From Candidatus Merdivivens pullicola (lineage in GTDB: Bacteria > Bacteroidota > Bacteroidia > Bacteroidales > UBA932): 64,000 nucleotides of DNA. The position numbers and the translations under genes were made by a program. The DNA is taken from contig JADIMA010000040.1 of the NCBI GenBank assembly GCA_017694945.1, positions 18,930-82,929 on the forward strand, read 5' to 3'. Of the stretch, positions 28,149 to 40,103 are shown piece after piece (the first letter of the stretch is position 1; every line of letters begins with the position of its first letter). The notes beneath the pieces were generated by a model. It did not search any database, was not told the origin of the DNA, and was given only the letters and a program-made list of their open reading frames with translations.

Positions 28149-29834
28149 ATGACTGCTGAAACTGCCGACAGGAGTGCGAACGATCCCCGCAACCTGAATT
28201 TCATTGAAGAAATCATTGAAAACGACCTTGCTTCCGGAAAATACAAGGAAATAGTTACGAGGTTCCCTCCGGAGCCGAACGGCTATCTGCATATCGGGCA
28301 TGCCAAGAGCATCTGCCTGAATTTCGGTCTTGCAAAGAAGTACGGCGGTCATACCAATCTGCGCTTCGACGATACCAATCCCGTCAAGGAGGATACGGAA
28401 TATGTCGATTCTATCAAGGAAGACATAAAGTGGCTGGGTTTCGACTGGGCCGGAGAGTACTATGCTTCGGATTATTTCGAACAGTTGTACCAGTGGGCGG
28501 AGGAACTTATAAAGAAAGGACTCGCCTATGTCGATGACCAGTCCCAGGAAGAAATCCGTATCGGCAGGGGCACTGTCAGCACTCCCGGTATCGAAAGTCC
28601 GTACAGGAACCGTTCCGTGGAAGAGAACCTGCGCCTTTTCAGGGAGATGCGTGAAGGAAAATATGCCGACGGAGAAAAGGTGTTGCGTGCAAAAATAGAT
28701 ATGGCGCACCCTAATATGTTGTTCCGCGATCCGCTGATGTACAGGATTATCCATGCTTCGCACCACCGTACCGGCGACAAATGGTGCATATATCCCATGT
28801 ATGATTACGCCCACGGACAGTGCGATTCGATAGAGAACATAACCCATTCGATATGTACGTTGGAGTTTGATGTCCACAGGCCGTTGTACGACTGGTTCAT
28901 CGAGAAACTGGGCATCTTTCCGTCGCATCAGTACGAATTTGCACGTCTGAACCTTACATATACTGTCATGAGCAAGCGCAAGTTGCTTGAACTCGTCAGG
29001 AACGGCTACGTGAGCGGATGGGACGATCCGCGCATGCCGACCATCTGCGGTATCCGCCGTCGCGGTTATACCCCTGAAAGCATCAGGATGTTCGCGGACA
29101 AGGTCGGTGTGGCCAAAAGGGAGAATATCATAGATCTTCAATTAATGGAGTGGTGCGTAAGGCAGGATCTTAACGAACGTTCCAACCGTTACATGGCGGT
29201 GCTCGATCCTGTCAGGCTGGTTCTTACGGACTGGGAAGAAGGACGGGTCGAGTGGTTTGACGCCCCTTTGAATCCGGCCGCTCCGGAAGGCCCGTCGCGC
29301 CGGGTTCCGTTTACGGGACAACTCTATATCGACAGGGATGATTTCATGGAGGAGCCTCCGAAGAAATATTTCCGTCTCCGCCCTGGCGGGGAGGTGCGGC
29401 TGAAATATGCCTACATCGTCAAATGCGAGGAAGTCGTAAAGGACGACCGGGGCAATATAGTCGAACTCAGATGTACGCATGATCCGGCATCCAGGCCGGG
29501 TGGAGGCGAATGGCGTAAAGTGAAAGGAACCATTCACTGGGTGTCAATACCTCATGCAGTTACTGTGGAGGCCCGTATTTATGACAGACTCTTCACTGAA
29601 GAACAGATGGGGCAGATTCCTGAAGGAAAGGATTACAAGGATTACCTCAACCCGGATTCGCTCAAGGTACAGGATGCTTATGCCGAGCCGGCGTTGCTTG
29701 AGGACAATTCCGGCATAGCCGTACAGTTCGAACGACTCGGGTATTTTTTCAAGGATCCCGATTCCACTCCTGAAAGGGCGGTGTTCAACAAGACTACTTC
29801 CCTGAAAGATTCGTTCAAGGTGTTCAACGATTAA
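28149..29834 (+). CDS. glnS: Glutaminyl-tRNA synthetase
   Basis: A class I aminoacyl-tRNA synthetase of 561 residues that charges tRNA-Gln directly. The HIGH motif is in PPEPNGYLHIGHAKS, and the KMSKS equivalent is VMSKRKL. The C-terminal anticodon-binding beta-barrels follow (GRVEWFDAPLNP, GEVRLKYAYIVKCEEV). GlnS is more like the eukaryotic/gamma-proteobacterial enzyme and is usual in Bacteroidota. Its 3' end overlaps convergent nth by 11 bases. Confidence 0.96.
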   Translation: MTAETADRSANDPRNLNFIEEIIENDLASGKYKEIVTRFPPEPNGYLHIGHAKSICLNFGLAKKYGGHTNLRFDDTNPVKEDTEYVDSIKEDIKWLGFDWAGEYYASDYFEQLYQWAEELIKKGLAYVDDQSQEEIRIGRGTVSTPGIESPYRNRSVEENLRLFREMREGKYADGEKVLRAKIDMAHPNMLFRDPLMYRIIHASHHRTGDKWCIYPMYDYAHGQCDSIENITHSICTLEFDVHRPLYDWFIEKLGIFPSHQYEFARLNLTYTVMSKRKLLELVRNGYVSGWDDPRMPTICGIRRRGYTPESIRMFADKVGVAKRENIIDLQLMEWCVRQDLNERSNRYMAVLDPVRLVLTDWEEGRVEWFDAPLNPAAPEGPSRRVPFTGQLYIDRDDFMEEPPKKYFRLRPGGEVRLKYAYIVKCEEVVKDDRGNIVELRCTHDPASRPGGGEWRKVKGTIHWVSIPHAVTVEARIYDRLFTEEQMGQIPEGKDYKDYLNPDSLKVQDAYAEPALLEDNSGIAVQFERLGYFFKDPDSTPERAVFNKTTSLKDSFKVFND

Positions 29835-30468
29835 GAAATTCCCTGCAATAGTCTGCTATCCCGCATTCGGAACATTTCGGTTTGCGGGCGGTGCAGACAT
29901 AGCGTCCGTGCAGGATGAGCCAGTGATGGGCATCGGCGCGGATGGCTTCAGGAAAGCCGGCGGTCAGGTCGTTTTCTACCTCTTCCACGTTTTTGCCGTC
30001 GGAAAGTCCTATCCGGCGCGCTACCCGGAATACATGGGTGTCAACGGCTATTACAGGTTTATGGTAAATGATGGAGGCCACTACGTTGGCGGTCTTGCGT
30101 CCTACTCCTGGAAGTTGCTGCATCGTCTCTACATCATCAGGAATGACTCCCCCGAAACGCCCGGTGAGCATTTCTGCCATGCCTATGAGGTGGCGTGCCT
30201 TGTTGTTGGGAAAGGATATTGAACTTATCAGTTGCAGTACTTCATCGAAATCCGCCGAGGCAAGTGAGGCGGCATCCGGAAATCTTTTGAAAAACGCGGG
30301 TGTCACCATGTTTACGCGTTTGTCCGTGCATTGGGCGGAAAGAATTACCGCTACAAGGAGTTCGTATCCGCTTTTATAGTCAAGTTCGGACTTGGCATCC
30401 GGCATGTTTTCGCGAAACCATCGCGTGATTCCTTCATATCTTTCTTTGCGCTCCGTTTCTGCTGTCAT
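29824..30468 (-). CDS. nth: Endonuclease III (DNA glycosylase/AP lyase)
   Basis: A base-excision-repair enzyme for oxidized pyrimidines, 214 residues. The helix-hairpin-helix LPGVGRKTA carries the catalytic Lys125, and Asp143 is in VDTHVFR. The [4Fe-4S] cluster motif C-X6-C-X2-C-X5-C is complete at 192, 199, 202 and 208. It overlaps the upstream ftsE gene by 4 bases, so the two are co-transcribed. Confidence 0.96.
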   Translation of the reverse strand: MTAETERKERYEGITRWFRENMPDAKSELDYKSGYELLVAVILSAQCTDKRVNMVTPAFFKRFPDAASLASADFDEVLQLISSISFPNNKARHLIGMAEMLTGRFGGVIPDDVETMQQLPGVGRKTANVVASIIYHKPVIAVDTHVFRVARRIGLSDGKNVEEVENDLTAGFPEAIRADAHHWLILHGRYVCTARKPKCSECGIADYCREFLNR

Positions 30469-31178
30469 AGTATTTCAAAATCTATTTCGCGACTGGATTC
30501 GAGTTCGTGGCAACTTTCGTTTTCGCATATCATCATCTTTGCCGGAAAGTCGTCGCACAGATATCTGTTGTGTGTTACGAGAAGTACTGCCGTGTCGAGG
30601 TCTTCATTGAGTTTTCTCAGCAGCAGCATGATGCCGTTGGCGGTTTCACTGTCCAGGTTGGCTGTGGGCTCGTCGGCGAGTATTATTTCAGGATTGTTGA
30701 GGATGGCGCGTGCGATGCAGACCCTTTGCTGTTCCCCTCCGGAGAGTTGGTGAGGCATCTTGTGCATCTTGCTGGACATGCCTACCGCGTCGAGGACTTC
30801 GGCAATCCGCCTTTCCTTTTTTCTCCTGTCCTTCCAGCCCGTGGCTTCCAGGACGAAAAGCAGGTTTTCCTCGACGTTGCGATCCATGAGAAGTTGGAAA
30901 TCCTGGAAAACCACTCCCATTTTCCTTCTGAGCATCGGAATTTCTTTCTGGCTGATTTTGCGCAGGTCGAATCCGAGTACTGTGGCCCTGCCTTTATTGA
31001 CGGGGTTGTCGGCTATGATGGTTTTGATGATGGAAGTTTTCCCGCTTCCGACTTTCCCGAGGAGATAAAGAAATTCACCCGGGCGGATGTCGAGGTTGAG
31101 GTCGTGTATTACTGTCATGCCTCCGTTGGATATGTCCGCGTGGGCGAAACTTATTATAGGTTCTCTGATTTCTGCCAT
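30465..31178 (-). CDS. ftsE: FtsE-like ABC transporter ATPase
   Basis: A 237-residue ATPase with Walker A (GKVGSGKTS), signature LSGGEQQRV and Walker B (ILADEPTAN). Sequence style (PGEFLYLLGKVGSGKTSI, MGVVFQDFQLLMDRNVEENL) is that of FtsE, which with FtsX controls peptidoglycan amidases at division. No FtsX-like gene adjoins it, as is common in Bacteroidota, so the assignment rests on sequence only. It is divergent from the 1000-residue TPR gene. Confidence 0.85.
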   Translation of the reverse strand: MAEIREPIISFAHADISNGGMTVIHDLNLDIRPGEFLYLLGKVGSGKTSIIKTIIADNPVNKGRATVLGFDLRKISQKEIPMLRRKMGVVFQDFQLLMDRNVEENLLFVLEATGWKDRRKKERRIAEVLDAVGMSSKMHKMPHQLSGGEQQRVCIARAILNNPEIILADEPTANLDSETANGIMLLLRKLNEDLDTAVLLVTHNRYLCDDFPAKMMICENESCHELESSREIDFEIL

Positions 31179-31207
31179 AAAAATCCTGAAAGTGTTTTTG
31201 CTGCTGA

Positions 31208-31215
31208 CAAATGTA
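31208..31215 (-). promoter_or_regulatory. Promoter -7 box for ftsE-nth
   Basis: Minus-strand TACATTTG, 29 bases before ftsE. Confidence 0.6.
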
Positions 31216-31227
31216 GTAATATTTTTC

Positions 31228-31235
31228 TATTTTTG
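31228..31235 (+). promoter_or_regulatory. Promoter -7 box for the 1000-residue TPR gene
   Basis: TATTTTTG, 22 bases before the ATG at 31258. It lies back to back with the ftsE box and supports the downstream start choice. Confidence 0.6.
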
Positions 31236-31257
31236 TCATTTGGAATATAATGGTTTT

Positions 31258-34200
31258 ATGGACAATCGTGTTGTAAGATGGATTTTCACTGCCGTCCTGT
31301 CGCTGGCGGCCATGTCTTCAGTCCAGTATGCGTATGCCGGAACTCCGGACGGAAGGCAGTACCGCAGGGCGGTCAAATTATATGAAAAAGGCGCGTATGC
31401 CGCTGCAAGGGCCGAATTCGGGGATTTGTTGAAGGAATGTCCCGGAAACGAAGATCTTGCGGCTTACCATGCACTCAGTTCGGTGAGGGCCGGGGGAGAT
31501 GCCGCCATCCAGGATGCCGAGGCCTTTTTTGAGGCGTTTCCGGCTTCAAAGTCCGTGCATCTGGTCAATTACCATATTGCCTGCAATTATTTTGACGAAA
31601 GGGATTATGTTTCGTGCATGAAGGTTCTTGAAAGACTTGATTGCGGCAAATTGCCGGAGAAGGACAGGCCCGGATGCGGCTTCAGGCTTGCATATTCATA
31701 TATGATGGAGGAATATTATGCCGAATCTTCGTCCCTGTTTCTTGAACTGGCCGCGCTTGGCAGGAAGAAACTCGGAAGCCTGTACGCTCCTGTATATTAT
31801 TCAGCCGGCTATCTGTTGTACAGGGACGGGAAATTCTCGGAGGCGATGCCTTATTTTGAAGCCGGCATGTCTGATTTGCGTTTCCGTGAACTTTCCATGT
31901 TTTATCTCATGGAATGCAACTACATGCTGAAGGATTACGGGAAAGTCGTGGAGATAGGGAGAGGGAATTTTTCATCTTTGCAAGGCAGTTATAAGAAAAA
32001 CGCTGCAAGAATGCTGTCTGAGGCATACATGCTGTTGGGAAAAAAACGCGAGGCCGGTGAATTTTATGAAAAATTTTCCGAAGCGGAGGAAGGATTCGCA
32101 AGGGAGGATTATTATTTTGCCGGAATGGTGGCGTACAGTCTCGGAAAATATTCCGACGCCGTGTCGGATTTTTCAAAAGTGGTGGACGTAAAGGATTCCA
32201 TAACCCAGTCGGCATATTATTACCAAGGATATTCCCATATCCAGACCGGAAACAAACTTGCGGCTCTCGCTTCCTTGAAAGAGGCAGCGGCCATGGACTA
32301 TGACGCCGGAATGAAAGAAGATGCCATGTTCAATTATGCGAAACTTGTTTTTGATGTGAACGAGGACTTGTCGGGTTTTTCGGACTATCTTGCGCAGTAT
32401 GGTTCTTCGACAAGGTCTGACGAAGTGTATTCGTACATAGCATCCGCATATTCCGCCGAGGGGGACTATGCTTCGGCCATTGACGCCTATATGAAAATAG
32501 GCAAGTTGTCTTATTCGGCCAGGGAGGATTTCCGCCGCGCCCTTTTCATGCGTTCGATGCAGTTGATTTCATCGGGTTCATATAGCCGTACCATCCCGCT
32601 TCTCAAGCGCATTACGGCATTGCACGGAGGAGACAGGATGGCCTTTCTCGCGGATTACTGGCTGGCCGAGGCATATTACAGGAACGACGAGTTTGAAAAG
32701 GCCATTGAAATCAATTCGGCCTTGAAGGCCGATGCGGCAAATGCTTCTGTTCCTGAATACGGAATGCTCGATTACAATCTCGGATACGATTATTTCAAAC
32801 TCGGCGATTACGGATCGTCAGAAAAATATTTCCGGCGTTTCCTTTCTTCGTCTCCGTCTTCCGGCAGGAGAGAGGCGATGATGAGGCTTGCCGACTGCCT
32901 GTTTATGCAGGGGAAATATCCTGAGGCGGCCGGGCTGTATGAAGACTGTTCGGATTCGTTTTATGACAGGTCGGACATCTATCCTCTGTATCAGGCTGCC
33001 CTGGCTTACGGGCTTGTCCCGATGGAAGCCAAGAAGATAGCCATGCTTGAAAGGGCCAGGGAGTTCTCTCCCGATGTGAAATACTATGATTATGCGATGT
33101 TCGAACTCGGGCGTTCGTATATTAAGATCGACGACGATGTCCGCGCGGAAGAAGTTTTCCTGAATCTCAAGGACAATTCAAAAGACAGTGCGGTCATAGC
33201 GGTTTCATGTATTGAGCTGGGTTCTTTATACAGGAACAGGCTTGAATACGACAGGGCCTTGAAATATTACAAGGAAGTCGTTTCGCAAATGCCTTCTTCC
33301 ATATATTGCCAGGACGCCCTTGCCGCAATAGAGGCCATATATACGGCATCCGGTAATCCGCAGGCCTATCTTGCCTACATAGACAGTATAGGGAAATCCT
33401 ATCTTAAGTCCGAGGATGAAAAGGAGGACATGATTTTCAATGCTGCCGAGCAGCAGTTCCTTAAAAACGATTATCAGGCGGCCATTCTGGCTCTTGAAGC
33501 ATATCTGGAAAAATATCCGTCCGCGTCAAAACGTTCACAGGCCTATTTTTATATTGCCGAATCGCAGAAGGCGCTTGGACGGTATGAAAAGGCTGTGAAT
33601 GCTTATTATAAAGTTATGGAGATAGGAGAGGGCGCCTTTGCCGAATCGGCGATTCTGAATTATGCGGAACTGTCATACAAACTCGAACGTTACATGCAGG
33701 CCTACGAAGGCTATACGACCCTTGCCGGCATGGCTTTGCTTGACAACAACAGGTATGTCGGACTGCTGGGCATCATGAGATCCGAATACAAGATGAAGGA
33801 GTACGCCGCTGCCATCGAAGCGGCGGACAGTCTCGAAGCCTCGCCGTTCTGTGATGAAAATGCCTTGAGGGAACTCAGGTATGTGAAGGCGAAGAGTTAT
33901 ATAGCCTTGTCGGACAGGGAACAGGCTGCCTCCCTTCTTGCGGTTCTGGCGGAAGAGCCGGCGACGCCAGAAGGAGCAGAAGCCAATTACCTGATTATAC
34001 AGGAGACGTACGATTCCGGACGATTCGAGGATGTGGAAAACCTGGTGTATGATTTTTCAGCTTCTGCTTCTCCGCAGACATATTTTCTGGCAAAGGCTTT
34101 TATCGTCCTGGGGGATTCATTCGCCGAACGTGACGAATGGGAACAGGCCAAGGCCACTTTTGAAAGCATCCTGCAGAATTACGCTTCCCCTGAGGAAGGC

Positions 34201-34260
34201 GACGATATAGTGCCGCAGGTGAAGATGAGGCTTGAAAAAATGGCTGAAATGGGATTGTGA
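31258..34260 (+). CDS. Very large secreted tetratricopeptide-repeat protein
   Basis: A 1000-residue protein with a signal peptide (MDNRVVRWIFTAVLSLAAMSS, cut near AYAG) and TPR or TPR-like helical hairpins through nearly all of its length (for example KAVKLYEKGAYAAARAEF, AYYYQGYSHIQTGNKLAALASL, AYFYIAESQKALGRYEKAVNAYYKVM). The earlier in-frame start at 31087 would read through the promoter and the ftsE 5' end and is rejected. The next gene is a barrel protein 17 bases away. A periplasmic scaffold or adaptor for that barrel is a reasonable inference; the real function is unknown. Confidence 0.85.
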   Translation: MDNRVVRWIFTAVLSLAAMSSVQYAYAGTPDGRQYRRAVKLYEKGAYAAARAEFGDLLKECPGNEDLAAYHALSSVRAGGDAAIQDAEAFFEAFPASKSVHLVNYHIACNYFDERDYVSCMKVLERLDCGKLPEKDRPGCGFRLAYSYMMEEYYAESSSLFLELAALGRKKLGSLYAPVYYSAGYLLYRDGKFSEAMPYFEAGMSDLRFRELSMFYLMECNYMLKDYGKVVEIGRGNFSSLQGSYKKNAARMLSEAYMLLGKKREAGEFYEKFSEAEEGFAREDYYFAGMVAYSLGKYSDAVSDFSKVVDVKDSITQSAYYYQGYSHIQTGNKLAALASLKEAAAMDYDAGMKEDAMFNYAKLVFDVNEDLSGFSDYLAQYGSSTRSDEVYSYIASAYSAEGDYASAIDAYMKIGKLSYSAREDFRRALFMRSMQLISSGSYSRTIPLLKRITALHGGDRMAFLADYWLAEAYYRNDEFEKAIEINSALKADAANASVPEYGMLDYNLGYDYFKLGDYGSSEKYFRRFLSSSPSSGRREAMMRLADCLFMQGKYPEAAGLYEDCSDSFYDRSDIYPLYQAALAYGLVPMEAKKIAMLERAREFSPDVKYYDYAMFELGRSYIKIDDDVRAEEVFLNLKDNSKDSAVIAVSCIELGSLYRNRLEYDRALKYYKEVVSQMPSSIYCQDALAAIEAIYTASGNPQAYLAYIDSIGKSYLKSEDEKEDMIFNAAEQQFLKNDYQAAILALEAYLEKYPSASKRSQAYFYIAESQKALGRYEKAVNAYYKVMEIGEGAFAESAILNYAELSYKLERYMQAYEGYTTLAGMALLDNNRYVGLLGIMRSEYKMKEYAAAIEAADSLEASPFCDENALRELRYVKAKSYIALSDREQAASLLAVLAEEPATPEGAEANYLIIQETYDSGRFEDVENLVYDFSASASPQTYFLAKAFIVLGDSFAERDEWEQAKATFESILQNYASPEEGDDIVPQVKMRLEKMAEMGL

Positions 34261-34277
34261 TTATTAAATGGTTGATT

Positions 34278-37983
<3,706 letters not shown>

Positions 37984-38017
37984 TCGATAGATTATTAATC
38001 CTTAATATTGTTGTATT

Positions 38018-39280
38018 ATGACAGATATTTTCGATAGGATCGAGAAGGACTCGGGAGGGCCTCTCGGACAATATAGGAAAAAAGCCTTCGGCTATTTCAT
38101 GTATCCGAAACTTGAGGGGGAAATCGGCCCCCACATGCGTTTCAACGGCAAAGAAGTCCTTTGCTGGAGTCTTAACAACTATCTCGGTCTTGCCAATCAC
38201 CCGGCTATCCGCAAGATAGACGGCGAGGCGGCTGTCAGATGGGGGCTTGCATACCCGATGGGAAGCCGCATGATGAGCGGACAAACCTCCCTTCATGAAC
38301 GGATGGAACGCGAACTTGCTGACTTTGAAAAGAAAGAAGATGCTTTCCTTTTCAATTTCGGTTACCAGGGAATCATTTCCACAATCGACGCGCTCTGTAC
38401 GAGGCACGATGTAATCGTATATGATTCGGAAGCGCATGCATGTCTTATAGACGGCTGCCGTCTCCATCAGGGCAAAAGAATGGTTTATCCGCATAATGAC
38501 ATAGAAAAATGCGAAAAGACCATACAGCGCGCCCTCAAGGTATGTGAAGAGACCGGCGGAGGCGTTCTGCTGATTACCGAAGGTGTCTATGGAATGACCG
38601 GCGCCCTCGGGATTCTCGACCAGATTGTCGCCTTGAAGAAAAAATACAAGTTCCGCATTCTCATCGACGACGCCCACGGCTTCGGCGTAATGGGTGAACA
38701 CGGGCGCGGTACATCGGAACATTTCGGCTGCATGGACGGCATAGACCTCTATATAGGCGCCTTTGCAAAATCAATGGCAATCATCGGCGGTTTCGTGGCC
38801 GGCCCTCATTCGATTATAGATTATTTAAGGTATAATCTCCGTTCACAGATTTATGCTAAATCTCTCCCTATGCCTATAGTTGAAGGATGCCTCAAGCGTC
38901 TGGAAATCATAAGGGGGCCTGAAGGGGACGAACTCCGCAGCAAACTGTGGACTGTTACCAGGGCGCTTCAGGACGGTTTCAGGAACCTCGGGTTCGATAT
39001 CGGTCTTGCACAGGCATGCGTGACTCCGGTATTCATACACGGAACCATCCCGCAGGCGACCAACATAGTGGTTGACCTCAGGGAAAATTACGGAATATTC
39101 TGTTCGGTGGTCACTTATCCGGTGATACCGAAGGGTCTTCTGATGTTCAGGATCATACCTACTGCCGTACATACCCTGGAAGATGTTGACCGTACGCTCA
39201 AGGCTTTCTCAGAAGTAAGGGAGAAACTGGCCAAAGGGTTTTACGATGCCGACGATATCCAGGACAGAGCGATACAATAA
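38018..39280 (+). CDS. spt: Serine palmitoyltransferase
   Basis: A PLP-dependent alpha-oxoamine synthase of 420 residues that condenses serine with an acyl-CoA to form 3-ketosphinganine, the first step of sphingolipid synthesis. Motifs: His140 stacking on PLP (DSEAHACL), IDDAHG with Asp218 and His220, and the Schiff-base Lys251 in GAFAKSMAIIGGFVAG. The sequence resembles Bacteroidota SPT more than glycine C-acetyltransferase (Kbl), though Kbl or BioF cannot be fully excluded. The following SDR gene overlaps the stop by one base (TAATG), consistent with the next step of the same pathway. Confidence 0.85.
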   Translation: MTDIFDRIEKDSGGPLGQYRKKAFGYFMYPKLEGEIGPHMRFNGKEVLCWSLNNYLGLANHPAIRKIDGEAAVRWGLAYPMGSRMMSGQTSLHERMERELADFEKKEDAFLFNFGYQGIISTIDALCTRHDVIVYDSEAHACLIDGCRLHQGKRMVYPHNDIEKCEKTIQRALKVCEETGGGVLLITEGVYGMTGALGILDQIVALKKKYKFRILIDDAHGFGVMGEHGRGTSEHFGCMDGIDLYIGAFAKSMAIIGGFVAGPHSIIDYLRYNLRSQIYAKSLPMPIVEGCLKRLEIIRGPEGDELRSKLWTVTRALQDGFRNLGFDIGLAQACVTPVFIHGTIPQATNIVVDLRENYGIFCSVVTYPVIPKGLLMFRIIPTAVHTLEDVDRTLKAFSEVREKLAKGFYDADDIQDRAIQ

Positions 39281-40098
39281 TGGATACTGAAGGTAAAGTT
39301 GTGATAATAACGGGAGCCAGCTCTGGTATAGGGTTGGCTTCTTCAAAATTATACGCTTCAAGGGGCTATAGGGTGGTAATGGCCGCGCGTTCGGTTGACA
39401 AACTGGCCGCCGAGGCCGCATCTTTCGGCTGCAATGCCGACAATGTACTCTGTGTCAAGACCGATGTCAGCATAGAGGAAGATTGCCGCAATCTGATAGA
39501 GAAGGCTGTTGAAAAATTCGGAAGAATCGACATACTTATCAATAATGCCGGCATTTCGATGCGTGCCATGTTCCGGGATTTGGATTTGTCCGTGTTGAAG
39601 CGTCTGATGGACGTTAATTTCTGGGGGACGGTGTATTGTACCAAGTACGCCCTTCCTTATCTGCTTCAGTCGAAGGGTTCGGTAGTCGGGGTAATCAGCA
39701 TTGCGGGATATTCCGCACTGCCGGCGCGTTCCGGCTATTCGGCGTCCAAATACGCGATAAGGGGTTTTCTTGACACTTTGAGGATAGAACACCTTTATGA
39801 CGGTTTGCATGTTCTTGTCATGGCTCCGGGCTTCACTGCTTCGAACATACGGAATACCGCCCTTGCCGCCGACGGTTCGCAGCAGGGAGAATCCCCGAGG
39901 GACGAAGGCAAGATGATGACTGCCGAGAAGGTGGCCGAAATCATGGCCAGAGGAATAGACAGGAGGAAATCGCGGATAACACTGACTCCGATAGGAAAAC
40001 TCACCGTGCTTATGCACAGGCTGTTCCCGTCTTTGACGGACAGGCTTACGTTTTCTTATATGGCCAAGGAGCCGGATTCTCCTTTTAAGAAAAAATAG
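39280..40098 (+). CDS. Short-chain dehydrogenase/reductase, probable 3-ketosphinganine reductase
   Basis: A 272-residue SDR enzyme with TGASSGIG (11-18, nucleotide binding), NNAG (88-91), and the catalytic Ser140, Tyr153 and Lys157 (YSASK). Arg in the AARS segment suggests NADPH preference. Its start codon overlaps the spt stop, so the two are translationally coupled. SPT forms 3-ketosphinganine, and an SDR is needed to reduce it, so I infer that this is the reductase. No substrate-specific motif proves it. The C-terminal third has a hydrophobic, possibly membrane-associated region (LTVLMHRLFPSL). Confidence 0.75.
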   Translation: MDTEGKVVIITGASSGIGLASSKLYASRGYRVVMAARSVDKLAAEAASFGCNADNVLCVKTDVSIEEDCRNLIEKAVEKFGRIDILINNAGISMRAMFRDLDLSVLKRLMDVNFWGTVYCTKYALPYLLQSKGSVVGVISIAGYSALPARSGYSASKYAIRGFLDTLRIEHLYDGLHVLVMAPGFTASNIRNTALAADGSQQGESPRDEGKMMTAEKVAEIMARGIDRRKSRITLTPIGKLTVLMHRLFPSLTDRLTFSYMAKEPDSPFKKK

Positions 40099-40103
40099 AT
40101 TTT

